From: Streptomyces jumonjinensis
Lineage (GTDB): Bacteria; Actinomycetota; Actinomycetes; Streptomycetales; Streptomycetaceae
NCBI RefSeq assembly: GCF_009600885.1
Contig: NZ_VCLA01000181.1
Span: 1-64,000 of the forward strand
DNA: 64,000 nt
Direction: 5' to 3'
The position numbers were made by a program, and so were the translations under genes. This document shows positions 1 to 9,106 of this stretch, one piece after another. Within the stretch, counting starts at the first letter, position 1; each line of letters starts with the position of its first letter. The notes under the pieces are model-generated. The model was not told where the DNA came from. It ran no database searches and saw nothing but the letters and a program-made list of their open reading frames with translations.

Positions 1-1202
1 GCGTCGTCGAGCCGCTGGTCCGGGTCCTTGGCGAGCAGGCCGTAGATGACCTCCTCCAGCGGGCCGGCGCTCTTCGGCGGGTCGAGCGGTTCGGTCATGA
101 CCGCGGTGAGCGTCGCGATCGCCGAGCCCTTGTCGTAGGGCGGGCAGCCCTCCACGCTGGCGTAGAGCAGCCCGCCGAGCGACCACAGGTCGGCGGCGGG
201 ACCGGGGCGGTGGCCACGGGCCCGCTCAGGCGATATGTACGACGGGGCGCCGACCAGCATTCCGGTGGAGGTGATCGACGGGTCGCCTTCGACCTGGGCG
301 ATGCCGAAGTCGGTGAGCACCACCCGGCCGTCGTCGGCGATGAGCACATTGGACGGCTTCACATCGCGGTGCAGAATGCCCTCGCGGTGCGCGGAGCGCA
401 GCACGTCGAGGACGGCGAGCCCGACCTCGGCGGCCCGGCGGGGCGTCAGGGTGCCGTCCTCGCGGATGACTTCGGCGAGCGACTTGCCCTCGACCAGCTC
501 CATCACGATCCACGGGCGGTCGTCCTCGTCCACGACGTCGAAGACCGTCACCGCGCTGTTGTTGCGGATCCGGGCGATGGCCTTGGCCTCGCGGAGGGTC
601 CGGGTGATGAGGCGGCGCTTCTCCTCGTCGTCGATGCTGTTGGGGAAGCGCAGTTCCTTCACGGCGACGGTCCGCCCGAGGGTCTCGTCGACCGCCCGCC
701 ACACCGTGCCCATACCGCCCCGGCCGAGCACCCCGCCGAGCCGGTAGCGCCCGGAGAGCAGCCGCCCTTCGGGATCTCCCTTGGCTCCGGAGTCCCGGGC
801 GGATCGCGAAGCCCGCCCGGCCGTGTCGCGGCCGGGGCCCGGGCCCGGGCCGCCGGAGGCGGCGGCCTCAGCGGCCTCTTCCCGCTGTCCGGCGCCCACG
901 GACACGGACTCCCCGCCGGTCGTCTGACGGGGCAGGGCGGCGCGCGCGCCGGATCCACCGCGCGCGGTCTTCCGCTCGCCGGCCCGCTCAGGGTTCCCGT
1001 CGCCGGGCTCAACCCCGCTCCCGGCTACCGCGTCTGTACCGGCGTCAGCCGCTCCGCCGCCGGCCCCGGGCCGCGTCCGCGCGTCGGCGCCCGCGTCCCC
1101 CTCGGGCTCCCCGGACGTCCGGCCGTCCGACTCCGGCAGCGCCGCCCCGGAGTCGGTGGGCTTGTCCTGCTGGGGCTTCCGCGACTGCTCCGCCTCCGAC
1201 AT
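1..1202 (-). CDS. Serine/threonine protein kinase (3' end outside window)
   Basis: Hanks-type kinase that phosphorylates proteins on Ser/Thr. The first 140 or so residues are a low-complexity Ala/Gly/Glu/Arg region. The kinase domain follows, with the glycine loop GRGGMG near residue 155, the ATP-anchoring Lys182 in AVKEL, the catalytic HRD at 278-280 and the DFG at 298-300, so it looks active. ATG at 1202 is chosen because a GAGGGG ribosome site lies just upstream and the frame contains all kinase motifs. The frame stays open to base 1, so any membrane anchor or sensor domain lies outside the window. Substrates are unknown. Confidence 0.9.
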   Translation of the reverse strand, partial: MSEAEQSRKPQQDKPTDSGAALPESDGRTSGEPEGDAGADARTRPGAGGGAADAGTDAVAGSGVEPGDGNPERAGERKTARGGSGARAALPRQTTGGESVSVGAGQREEAAEAAASGGPGPGPGRDTAGRASRSARDSGAKGDPEGRLLSGRYRLGGVLGRGGMGTVWRAVDETLGRTVAVKELRFPNSIDDEEKRRLITRTLREAKAIARIRNNSAVTVFDVVDEDDRPWIVMELVEGKSLAEVIREDGTLTPRRAAEVGLAVLDVLRSAHREGILHRDVKPSNVLIADDGRVVLTDFGIAQVEGDPSITSTGMLVGAPSYISPERARGHRPGPAADLWSLGGLLYASVEGCPPYDKGSAIATLTAVMTEPLDPPKSAGPLEEVIYGLLAKDPDQRLDD

Positions 1203-1821
1203 GCGTCCCCTCTGCGATCCCTGGTCTTCGCCCGCGTCTGCCGCTCCCGCAGCGATGCGGTAACACGCCTTGGCAGAGCCTTCATTGTCCCTCACCGCGG
1301 GACCGGTGTTTCTCCCGGGTCCGCCGACCAGCGGTGCGGACCCGGAAGGTCCGAGCATCCACCATGCCGCTCTCCGACGCGAGGCCCCCCGCCCGACCAG
1401 CGCGAATCGCACCACGGCACGCCGTGCCGAAGCCGCTGGCCTCCGGGAACGGACCCGTACGGATCAAGGCGGCGTCAGGCACGCCTCGTCGTCGGCCAAC
1501 CGGAGCGAAGCATCGCGAAACGGGCGGGCAGGCACCACGCGTTCGAACCGCCCCCTCCCCCCTCCCCCTCCCCTCCCCTCCCAGCACGGCACGGCACCCA
1601 CGTATCCGAACCACCCGTGCCGCAGCGCCGCGCGTCCGGACCATCCAGGGCAGCAGCCCTGCGCGTCCGGACCACCCCATGCAGCGCCGCGCGTCCGGAC
1701 CACCCCAGCACAGCCCCGCCTACCCGGACCGCCGCCCCCGGGCGCAGCCCCGCGCGTTCCGACCACCCCCGGGCGCAGCCCCGCCCACCCGGTCCGCCCC
1801 CCCACCCGGTCCGGGGACGGA
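1203..1821. other. Intergenic region, no supported gene
   Basis: 619 bases between the kinase start and the glpD stop. It probably holds the kinase promoter near its left end. The rest is C-rich low-complexity DNA and the degenerate repeats at 1627-1810. Open frames here look like products of high GC content, with no recognisable protein. Confidence 0.6.
1627..1810. repeat. Degenerate tandem repeats, period about 28-31 bp
   Basis: The core CGCGTCCGGACCACCC recurs with few changes at about 1631, 1662 and 1690, then in more diverged form (GTTCCGACCACCCC, CCCACCCGGTCCG) to about 1810. Linkers resemble CAGCCCCG. The array lies downstream of glpD. Confidence 0.65.
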
Positions 1822-3528
1822 TCACAGCGGCACGATGTCCGGCGCCCCCAGTCGCGCCGCGTCCGCCGTCAGATCGTCGGGCTGCCGCTGCGACTCCCGT
1901 TCGGCTTCCACCCGCTTCTCGTAGTGCTGCACCTCCTTCTCGATCTGCGCCTTCTCCCACCCCAGGACCGGCGCCATCAACTCCGCGCACTCCCGTGCGC
2001 TGCGCGTCCCCCGGTCGAAGGTCTCGATCGAGATCCGGGTGCGCCGGGTCAGCACATCGTCGAGATGCCGGGCCCCTTCATGCGACGCCGCGTAGACGAC
2101 CTCGGCCCGGAGATAGTCGTCCGCGCCGGTGAGCGGCTCCCCCAGGCCGGGGTCCTCGGCGATGAGCCCGAGGAGTTCATCGGTCAACGAGCCGTACCGG
2201 TTCAGCAGATGCTCGACGCGCACCACATGGAGTCCGGTGCGCGCGGCGATCCTCGCCCGCGCGTTCCACAGAGCCGTATAGCCTTCGGCGCCGACCAGGG
2301 GTACGTCCTCCGTGACACAGGCGGCGACGCGCTGGTCCAGGCCGTGCACCGCCGCGTCCACCGCGTCCTTCGCCATCACCCGGTAGGTCGTGTACTTACC
2401 GCCCGCGACGACCACAAGTCCCGGTACCGGGTGCGCCACCGTGTGCTCGCGGGAGAGCTTGCTCGTCGCATCCGACTCACCGGCCAGCAGCGGTCGCAGC
2501 CCGGCGTAGACCCCCTGGACGTCGTCCCGGGTCAGGGGCACGGCCAGCACCGAGTTGACATGCTCCAGCAGATAGTCGATGTCGGCGCTGGAGGCCGCCG
2601 GATGCGCCTTGTCGAGATCCCAGTCGGTGTCCGTGGTGCCGATGATCCAGTGCCGTCCCCAGGGGATGACGAAGAGCACCGACTTCTCGGTGCGCAGGAT
2701 CAGCCCGGTGGTGGAGTGGATCCGGTCCTTGGGCACGACCAGATGGATGCCTTTGGAGGCGCGCACATGGAACTGGCCGCGCTCCCCGATCAGCGCCTGG
2801 GTGTCGTCCGTCCACACCCCTGTCGCGTTCACGATCTGCTTGGCGCGGATCTCGTACTCCCCGCCGCCCTCGACGTCCTGGACCCGCGCGCCCACCACCC
2901 GCTCGCCCTCACGGAGAAAGCCGATGACCCGGGCCCGGCTGGCGACATGGGCCCCATAGCTCGCGGCGGTCCGCACCAGGGTCGCCACATAGCGGGCGTC
3001 GTCCATCTGGGCGTCGTAGTACTGCAATGCTCCGACCAGGGAGTCCTTTCGGAGACAGGGCGCGACCCGCAGAGCGCGCCGCCGGGAGAGATGGCGGTGC
3101 ACGGGCAGTCCACGGCCATGCCCGGACGACACCGACATCGCGTCATAGAGCGCGACGCCCGACCCGGCGTAGAGCCGCTCCCAGCCCTGGTGCTGAAGCG
3201 GATAGAGGAACGGCACCGGCTTCACCAGATGCGGCGCCAGCCGCTCCAGCAGCAGCCCTCGCTCCTTCAGGGCCTCGCGCACCAGCGCGAAGTCCAGCAT
3301 CTCCAGATACCGCAGCCCGCCATGGATGAGCTTGCTCGACCGGCTCGATGTGCCCGAGGCCCAGTCACGCGCCTCGACCAGTCCGGTGGAGAGCCCTCGG
3401 GTCACCGCGTCCAGTGCGGTGCCCGCGCCGACCACTCCAGCGCCGACGACCAGCACATCCAGCTCACGCTCGGCCATTCCGGCCAATGCCTGGGCGCGCT
3501 CCTCGGGTCCCAGTGTCGCTGTCTTCAC
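1822..3528 (-). CDS. glpD: Glycerol-3-phosphate dehydrogenase, FAD-dependent
   Basis: Oxidises sn-glycerol 3-phosphate to dihydroxyacetone phosphate and passes electrons via FAD to the respiratory quinone pool at the membrane. The FAD-binding GAGVVG motif is at residues 29-34, followed by the family signature SSKLIHGGLRYLE, a central GTTDTDWD segment and the C-terminal GlpA/GlpD cap domain. At 568 residues it is a normal bacterial length with a slightly long tail. The GTG start at 3528 has a GGGAGG site 8 bases upstream. No glpF or glpK lies beside it, so it appears to be a single-gene unit. Confidence 0.93.
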   Translation of the reverse strand: MKTATLGPEERAQALAGMAERELDVLVVGAGVVGAGTALDAVTRGLSTGLVEARDWASGTSSRSSKLIHGGLRYLEMLDFALVREALKERGLLLERLAPHLVKPVPFLYPLQHQGWERLYAGSGVALYDAMSVSSGHGRGLPVHRHLSRRRALRVAPCLRKDSLVGALQYYDAQMDDARYVATLVRTAASYGAHVASRARVIGFLREGERVVGARVQDVEGGGEYEIRAKQIVNATGVWTDDTQALIGERGQFHVRASKGIHLVVPKDRIHSTTGLILRTEKSVLFVIPWGRHWIIGTTDTDWDLDKAHPAASSADIDYLLEHVNSVLAVPLTRDDVQGVYAGLRPLLAGESDATSKLSREHTVAHPVPGLVVVAGGKYTTYRVMAKDAVDAAVHGLDQRVAACVTEDVPLVGAEGYTALWNARARIAARTGLHVVRVEHLLNRYGSLTDELLGLIAEDPGLGEPLTGADDYLRAEVVYAASHEGARHLDDVLTRRTRISIETFDRGTRSARECAELMAPVLGWEKAQIEKEVQHYEKRVEAERESQRQPDDLTADAARLGAPDIVPL

Positions 3529-3810
3529 CGCGCTTGCCTCCCGTCGCCCCCGTGTACCCCTGCCCGGGTCCTGTGCTCTGCACCCGGCCCACGGATGCGG
3601 GCCGGGCCGGGCTCACAACATCGATTCTGTCCGCACTCTCCGACTTCAGCCACCGCCTGTGGATAACACTCGCCCAGCCACAAGCCCGCAATACCGCATA
3701 ACGGTCATATTTACGCCTAGTCTGACATTGCGCACGCCCGTTCCGCCCACAGGGCTTGCGCCAGCGCTCCCCTCCGGCTATGGGCGGCACAGGGAAGGAC
3801 GGCCCAACCC
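3529..3810. promoter_or_regulatory. Divergent intergenic region glpD / dehydrogenase homologue
   Basis: The 282 bases separate divergent genes and contain an unusually AT-rich patch at 3690-3725, including GTCATATTTAC at 3704-3714. Promoters for both genes must lie here, but no convincing -35/-10 pair could be fixed by eye. Confidence 0.45.
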
Positions 3811-5052
3811 ATGCCCGCAGACCTCGCCGTCATCGGACTCGGTCACCACGGCCTGCCCCTCGCCCAGGCCGCCGTCGCCGCCGGCATCAAGACCATCGGC
3901 TACGACCCCGACCCGCGACAGCTGGCCGAACCCGCGGCGGGACGCACCCCCGCCGACATCCGCCGGATGCTCGCCGGAGGATTCAAGGCCGTCACCGACC
4001 CGGCCGAGCTCGGCCGGGTCCGCACCGCCGCCATCTGCTCCCCCACCCCCCTGGGCCCGGACGGCAATCTCGATCTCACCGCCCTCACCGACGCCGCCCG
4101 CGCCCTGGCCGCCCGGCTGCGCCCGCACACCACCGTGCTCCTGGAATCCGCAGTGCCGCCCGGCACCACGGAGGCCGTGCTCCGCCCGCTCCTCGAAGAC
4201 GGCTCCGGACTCCGCGCGGGACGCGACTTCCATCTCGCGTACTCCCCCGGCCGCGTCGATCCCGGCAGCCGCACCCACGACTACACCGGCACCCCCAAGG
4301 TCATCGGCGGTCTCACCCCCGCGTGCACGGAGTCCGCAGCCGCGTTCTACGGGCGGCTGACCGACAAGGTCGTCCGCGCCCGGGGACTGCGCGAGGCGGA
4401 GACCGTGAAGGTGCTGGAAACCAACTTCCGCCATGTGAACATCGCTCTGGTCAATGAGATGGCGGTGCTCTGCCACGATCTCGGCGTCGACCTCTGGGAC
4501 GTGATCCGCTGCGCGGAGACCAAGCCGTACGGCTTCCAGTCCTTCCGCCCCGGCCCCGGCGTCGGCGGCCACGATGTGCCGCTGGACCCCGGTCTGCTCC
4601 CGTACAGCGGGCGGACCCCCGGCCATCCGCTGCGGATGGTCGGGCTCGCCCAGGAGATCAACGCCCGGATGCCCCGCTATGTCATCCAGCGCTGCGCCAC
4701 CCTGCTGAACGAGCACGGAAAGTCGGCCCGGGGCGCCCGGGTCCTGCTGCTCGGCATCACCTACAAGCACGATCTCGCCGATCTGGCGGGCTCACCGGCG
4801 ACCGAGATCGCGCGCAGACTGATGGATCTGGGGGCCGCCGTCAGCTACCACGATCCCTATGTCCCCGACTGGCGGGTGCGCGAGCAGCCGGTGCCGCGCG
4901 CGGACTCCCTCTACGAGGCAGCAGCCGCTGCGGATCTGACCGTACTGCTTCAGCATCACCGCACGTACGACCTCCAGGGGCTCGCCGTGAAGGCCCAGCT
5001 CCTGCTGGACACCCGTGGAGCCACTCCGGCGGGCGCGGCCCACCGGCTGTGA
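3811..5052 (+). CDS. UDP-glucose/GDP-mannose dehydrogenase-family protein lacking the catalytic Cys
   Basis: Family members oxidise UDP- or GDP-sugars twice with NAD+ to uronic acids. Here the N-terminal Rossmann motif GLGHHG (residues 9-14), the central helix segment NFRHVNIALVNEMA and the C-terminal UDP-binding-type domain are all present, and 413 residues is full length. The active-site loop, normally GGHCxPxDP, reads GGHDVPLDP, with Asp255 in the cysteine position (codon GAT at 4573-4575). It may therefore not complete the second oxidation, or may act on something else. Start chosen for the AGGGAAGGA site upstream. No sugar-pathway neighbours are present. Confidence 0.85.
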   Translation: MPADLAVIGLGHHGLPLAQAAVAAGIKTIGYDPDPRQLAEPAAGRTPADIRRMLAGGFKAVTDPAELGRVRTAAICSPTPLGPDGNLDLTALTDAARALAARLRPHTTVLLESAVPPGTTEAVLRPLLEDGSGLRAGRDFHLAYSPGRVDPGSRTHDYTGTPKVIGGLTPACTESAAAFYGRLTDKVVRARGLREAETVKVLETNFRHVNIALVNEMAVLCHDLGVDLWDVIRCAETKPYGFQSFRPGPGVGGHDVPLDPGLLPYSGRTPGHPLRMVGLAQEINARMPRYVIQRCATLLNEHGKSARGARVLLLGITYKHDLADLAGSPATEIARRLMDLGAAVSYHDPYVPDWRVREQPVPRADSLYEAAAAADLTVLLQHHRTYDLQGLAVKAQLLLDTRGATPAGAAHRL

Positions 5053-5058
5053 CCTCGC

Positions 5059-5114
5059 GGATACGGCGCAGGGGATACGACGAAGGGGGTACGGCGAAGG
5101 GGATACGGCGAAGA
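5059..5114. repeat. Four tandem copies of a 14-bp unit
   Basis: Units begin at 5059, 5073, 5087 and 5101, with consensus GGATACGGCGAAGG and one or two changes per copy. The array starts directly after the stop codon of the dehydrogenase homologue. Confidence 0.9.
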
Positions 5115-5149
5115 GCCCGCCGGGCGCGGAGAGACCCGGACACGGCAAA

Positions 5150-5180
5150 GGGGCCCAGCGCCATGACGGCGCCGAGCCCC
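5150..5180. terminator. Hairpin between convergent genes
   Basis: GGGGC...GCGCC pairs with GGCGC...GCCCC around a short ATGAC loop, with small internal mismatches. It sits between the stop codons of convergent genes and probably works in both directions. Confidence 0.65.
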
Positions 5181-5213
5181 TCCGCGTATCAGCCTCGTAT
5201 CAGACGGATACGG

Positions 5214-6338
5214 TCAGCGGCTGTGCTGCGAGTCCGCGACCGTGACCTCGACCCGCTGGAACTCCTTCAGCTCGCTGTAGCCCGTCGTCGCCATCGCGCG
5301 ACGCAGCGCCCCGAAGAAGTTCATCGAGCCGTCGGGGGTGTGCGAGGGACCCGTCAGGACCTCCTCCGTGGTGCCCACGATGCCCAGGTCCATCAGCTTG
5401 CCGCGCGGCACGTCCTCATGCACCGCCTCCATGCCCCAGTGCCGTCCGCGGCCCGGCGCGTCCGTGGCACGGGCCAGCGGGGAGCCGATCATCACGGCGT
5501 CCGCGCCACAGGCGATCGCCTTGGGCAGATCGCCGGACCAGCCCACGCCGCCGTCCGCGATGACATGGACATAGCGGCCACCGGACTCGTCCATGTAGTC
5601 CCGGCGGGCCGCGGCCACATCGGCCACCGCCGTCGCCATCGGAACCTGGATGCCCAGCACATTACGGGTGGTGTGCGCGGCCCCGCCGCCGAAGCCGACG
5701 AGCACGCCCGCCGCGCCCGTACGCATCAGATGCAGCGCGGCGGTGTAGGTCGCGCAGCCGCCGACGATCACCGGAACGTCCAGCTCGTAGATGAACTGCT
5801 TCAGGTTCAGCGGCTCGGCCGCGCCCGAGACGTGCTCGGCGGAGACGGTGGTGCCGCGGATCACGAAGAGATCCACGCCCGCGTCCACCACGGCCTTGGA
5901 GAACTGGGCGGTCCGCTGCGGGGAGAGCGCGGCGGCCGTCACCACACCGGAGTCGCGCACCTCCTTGATCCGCTGCCCGATCAGCTCTTCCTTGATCGGA
6001 GCCGCGTAGATCTCCTGGAGACGGCGGGTCGCGGTCTCGGCCGGCAGCTCCGCGATCTCGTCCAGCAGCGGCTGCGGGTCCTCGTGCCGCGTCCACAGAC
6101 CTTCGAGATTGAGCACGCCGAGGCCGCCCATCTCACCGATGCGGATCGCGGTCTGCGGAGAGACCACGGAATCCATCGGGGCGGCCAGGAAGGGCAGGTC
6201 AAAGCGGTAGGCGTCGATCTGCCAGGCGATCGAGACCTCCTTCGGGTCCCGTGTGCGCCGGCTCGGTACGACGGCGATGTCATCGAACGCGTACGCCCTG
6301 CGACCGCGCTTGCCGCGCCCGATCTCGATCTCAGTCAC
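5214..6338 (-). CDS. guaB3: GuaB3-family IMP dehydrogenase-related protein
   Basis: A TIM-barrel protein related to IMP dehydrogenase, 374 residues, without the CBS pair that true IMPDH carries. The N-terminal part resembles IMPDH (YAFDDIAVVPS; PFLAAPMDSVVS). The catalytic loop, GSICTTR in GuaB, reads GGAAHTTR here, so the nucleophilic cysteine is missing. Actinobacteria commonly have this paralogue directly after guaB. Related cyanobacterial GuaB3 has been described as a GMP reductase; whether that applies here is inference. It lies about 100 bases downstream of guaB on the same strand and may be cotranscribed. Confidence 0.88.
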   Translation of the reverse strand: MTEIEIGRGKRGRRAYAFDDIAVVPSRRTRDPKEVSIAWQIDAYRFDLPFLAAPMDSVVSPQTAIRIGEMGGLGVLNLEGLWTRHEDPQPLLDEIAELPAETATRRLQEIYAAPIKEELIGQRIKEVRDSGVVTAAALSPQRTAQFSKAVVDAGVDLFVIRGTTVSAEHVSGAAEPLNLKQFIYELDVPVIVGGCATYTAALHLMRTGAAGVLVGFGGGAAHTTRNVLGIQVPMATAVADVAAARRDYMDESGGRYVHVIADGGVGWSGDLPKAIACGADAVMIGSPLARATDAPGRGRHWGMEAVHEDVPRGKLMDLGIVGTTEEVLTGPSHTPDGSMNFFGALRRAMATTGYSELKEFQRVEVTVADSQHSR

Positions 6339-6441
6339 CTTGTGTGGCCTTTCGCTCTACGTCTGCGCTAACCAGTATCCCCGACGCATACGACGGGGGC
6401 GGGTCCGGAATGCCGGAACCGCCCCCGTCAGGAGCGTCGTG

Positions 6442-7944
6442 CTACTTCCTGCTGTAGTTCGGGGCCTCGACCGTCATCTGGATGTCGTGCGGGTGGCTCT
6501 CCTTGAGCCCCGCCGAGGTGATCCGTACGAACCGGCCGTTGGACTGGAGCTCGGGGACCGTGCGCCCGCCGACGTAGAACATCGACTGGCGCAGACCGCC
6601 CACCAGCTGGTGGACGACGGCGGAGAGCGGGCCCCGGTAGGGAACCTGGCCCTCGATGCCCTCCGGCACCAGCTTCTCGTCGGAGGCGACGCCCTCCTGG
6701 AAGTAGCGGTCCTTGGAGAAGGAGCGCTGCTCGCCACGGGACTGCATCGCGCCGAGCGAGCCCATGCCGCGGTACGACTTGAACTGCTTGCCGTTGATGA
6801 AGAGCAGCTCGCCCGGGGACTCCTCACAGCCCGCGAGCAGCGAGCCGAGCATCACCGTGTCGGCGCCCGCGACCAGGGCCTTGGCGATGTCGCCGGAGTA
6901 CTGGAGACCGCCGTCGCCGATGACCGGGACACCGGCGGCCTTGGCGGCGAGCGATGCCTCGTAGATGGCGGTGACCTGCGGTACGCCGATACCGGCGACC
7001 ACGCGGGTGGTGCAGATGGAGCCGGGGCCGACCCCGACCTTGATGCCGTCGACACCGGAGTCGATCAGCGCCTGCGCGCCGTCGCGGGTGGCGATGTTGC
7101 CGCCGATGACATCGACGGTCGACGCGTTCGACTTGATCTTGGCGACCATGTCGCCGACCAGCCTGGAGTGGCCGTGGGCGGTGTCGACCACGATGAAGTC
7201 GACGCCCGCCTCGATCAGCGCCTGGGAGCGCTCGAAGGCGTCACCGGCCACGCCGACGGCCGCGCCGACGAGCAGCCGGCCGTTGGCGTCCTTGGCGGCG
7301 TTGGGGTACTTCTCGGCCTTGACGAAGTCCTTGACCGTGATCAGGCCCTTGAGCACGCCCGCGTCGTCGACCAGCGGAAGCTTCTCGATCTTGTGGCGGC
7401 GCAGCAGCTCCATGGCGTCCACGCCGGAGATGCCGACCTTGCCGGTGACCAGCGGCATCGGGGTCATGACCTCGCGCACCTGGCGACCGCGGTCCGACTC
7501 GAAGGCCATGTCACGGTTGGTGACGATGCCGAGCAGCTTGCCCGCGCGGTCGGTCACCGGGACGCCGCTGATCCGGAATTTCGCGCAGAGCTCATCGGCT
7601 TCGGCGAGGGTGGCGTCGGGGTGCACCGTGATCGGGTCGGTGACCATGCCGGACTCGGAGCGCTTGACCAGGTCGACCTGGTTGGCCTGGTCGGCGATGG
7701 AGAGATTGCGGTGCAGCACGCCCACGCCGCCCTGGCGGGCCATGGCGATGGCCATCCGGGACTCGGTGACCTTGTCCATGGCTGCGGAGAGCAGCGGGAT
7801 GTTCACCCGGACGTTCTTCGAGATGTACGAGGAGGTGTCGATCTGGTCGGGCGCCATGTCGGAGGAGCCCGGCAGCAGCAGCACATCGTCGTAGGTCAGC
7901 CCGAGTGTCGCGAATTTCTCGGGCACTCCGTCGACGTTGGTCAT
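6442..7944 (-). CDS. guaB: Inosine-5'-monophosphate dehydrogenase
   Basis: Converts IMP to XMP with NAD+, the rate-limiting step of GMP synthesis. The 500 residues show the N-terminal LTYDDVLLLPG, a CBS-domain pair at about residues 95-215 that binds regulatory nucleotides, and the catalytic GSICTTR loop with the nucleophile Cys311. ATG at 7944 is preferred to longer openings because GGGGAAGG precedes it at good spacing and the protein then begins at the usual family position. It follows shbA on the same strand after a 321-base gap. Confidence 0.96.
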   Translation of the reverse strand: MTNVDGVPEKFATLGLTYDDVLLLPGSSDMAPDQIDTSSYISKNVRVNIPLLSAAMDKVTESRMAIAMARQGGVGVLHRNLSIADQANQVDLVKRSESGMVTDPITVHPDATLAEADELCAKFRISGVPVTDRAGKLLGIVTNRDMAFESDRGRQVREVMTPMPLVTGKVGISGVDAMELLRRHKIEKLPLVDDAGVLKGLITVKDFVKAEKYPNAAKDANGRLLVGAAVGVAGDAFERSQALIEAGVDFIVVDTAHGHSRLVGDMVAKIKSNASTVDVIGGNIATRDGAQALIDSGVDGIKVGVGPGSICTTRVVAGIGVPQVTAIYEASLAAKAAGVPVIGDGGLQYSGDIAKALVAGADTVMLGSLLAGCEESPGELLFINGKQFKSYRGMGSLGAMQSRGEQRSFSKDRYFQEGVASDEKLVPEGIEGQVPYRGPLSAVVHQLVGGLRQSMFYVGGRTVPELQSNGRFVRITSAGLKESHPHDIQMTVEAPNYSRK

Positions 7945-8265
7945 GACACCTTCCCCAATGGCCTTGATCGGTGCGGATGTCCATGCTAACGGCCTGGGGG
8001 GCCCACTCATTCCACGTTCAAGATCACCCGGCGGCTTTGTGGGCTGGTACACACGCCGTAGGGGGGTCTATCGAACGGCAGCGACTTCATATGGTCATAC
8101 GGAGGAGAGGTCCCTGGACGGGTGGTGCCGGGCCATGCCGGACAGCCCGGGGCCCTCGGCCCCGGCCCGCCCTGCCGCCGGGAGACTCCTGTCACACGAG
8201 CGCCCGCAGAGGGTCACGACGAGCGTCCGCGGGAAGGGCCCGGCGAGCACCTGCCAAGCCCCGCG
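7945..8265. other. shbA-guaB intergenic region
   Basis: 321 bases with the guaB ribosome site at its left end and a GC hairpin at 8147-8165 at its right. The guaB promoter is expected in the more AT-rich 8030-8100 stretch, but I could not fix the hexamers. No gene is supported. Confidence 0.5.
8147..8165 (-). terminator. Possible shbA terminator hairpin
   Basis: CCGGGGCC and GGCCCCGG pair perfectly around CTC, about 100 bases after the shbA stop. There is no U-tract, as is common in Streptomyces. Confidence 0.45.
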
Positions 8266-8841
8266 CTACTGCTCGGCGAGCGCCCTCAGACGGCTGAGCG
8301 CCCGGTGCTGAGCGACCCGGACCGCGCCCGGGGACATGCCCAGCATCTGCCCGGTCTCCTCGGCGGTGAGCCCCACCGCGACCCGCAGCACCAGCAGCTC
8401 CCGCTGGTTCTCCGGAAGGTTGGCCAGGAGTTTCTTCGCCCACTCCGCGTCATCGCTGAGCAGGGCGCGCTCCTCCGGCCCGAGGGAGTCGTCGGGGCGC
8501 TCCGGCATCTCGTCGGACGGCACGGCCGTCGATCCGGGGTGGCGCATGGCCGCCCGCTGGAGATCGGCGACCTTGTGCGAGGCGATGGCGAAGACGAAGG
8601 CTTCGAAGGGCCTCCCGGTGTCCCGATAACGGGGCAGGGCCATCAGCACCGCGACACAGACCTCCTGTGCGAGGTCCTCCACGAAATGGCGCGCGTCTCC
8701 GGGCAGCCTGTTCAGCCGGGTGCGGCAGTACCGCAGCGCCAGCGGATGGACATGCGCGAGGAGATCGTGCGTGGCTTGCTCGTCTCCGTCGACGGCACGG
8801 TGAACGAGTGCACCGATCACCGTGGTGTTGTCGTCACGCAT
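8266..8841 (-). CDS. shbA: RNA polymerase sigma factor ShbA
   Basis: A group 4-like sigma factor of about 191 residues. Region 2 (LAQEVCVAVLMALPRY; FVFAIASHKVADLQR) and region 4 (LPENQRELLVLRVAVGLTAEETGQMLG) are clear. In S. griseus, ShbA directs transcription of hrdB, the principal sigma gene; identity here rests on sequence and on its place between bldM and guaB. ATG at 8841 (MRDDNTT) is chosen because conserved sequence begins there. The frame is open upstream to 8982, so a start such as 8889 (MGQGATD) cannot be excluded. Ribosome sites are weak at every candidate. Confidence 0.85.
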   Translation of the reverse strand: MRDDNTTVIGALVHRAVDGDEQATHDLLAHVHPLALRYCRTRLNRLPGDARHFVEDLAQEVCVAVLMALPRYRDTGRPFEAFVFAIASHKVADLQRAAMRHPGSTAVPSDEMPERPDDSLGPEERALLSDDAEWAKKLLANLPENQRELLVLRVAVGLTAEETGQMLGMSPGAVRVAQHRALSRLRALAEQ

Positions 8842-9034
8842 CGTTCCATGGTGCCCTGGTGGCCGCTGATCCGTGGCACCCTGTCCCATGTTGTACACCG
8901 AAGCGTTATGAGCAGGTGCGCCGGAACTCATCGCCTGCGCCCTCCCCTTCCGCTCGCCGGACTCGTCCCCGAGGAACTCCACACCTCAAGGATGCGGCAT
9001 CGCGCGGGAAACGGACGCCTACGGCCGCCCGTCT

Positions 9035-9060
9035 CCCCGCCCACCGTACGGCGGGCGGGG
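9035..9060 (-). terminator. bldM terminator hairpin
   Basis: A 12-bp stem, CCCCGCCCACCG against CGGCGGGCGGGG, has one mismatch and a two-base loop. It lies about 50 bases past the bldM stop. Confidence 0.65.
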
Positions 9061-9106
9061 CTCCTCGCACCCCCCGGGCACCTCATGAGCCGTCCTGGGA
9101 CCAGCC

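Noticed and set aside
210..2132. Long plus-strand open frame of about 640 codons over the kinase and glpD
   Set aside because: A mirror of high-GC codon bias; the minus strand holds two clear enzymes, and this product is Pro/Arg-rich without any family.
5059..5114. Possible CRISPR or operator array
   Set aside because: Units are contiguous without spacers and too short for CRISPR; best called a simple tandem repeat.
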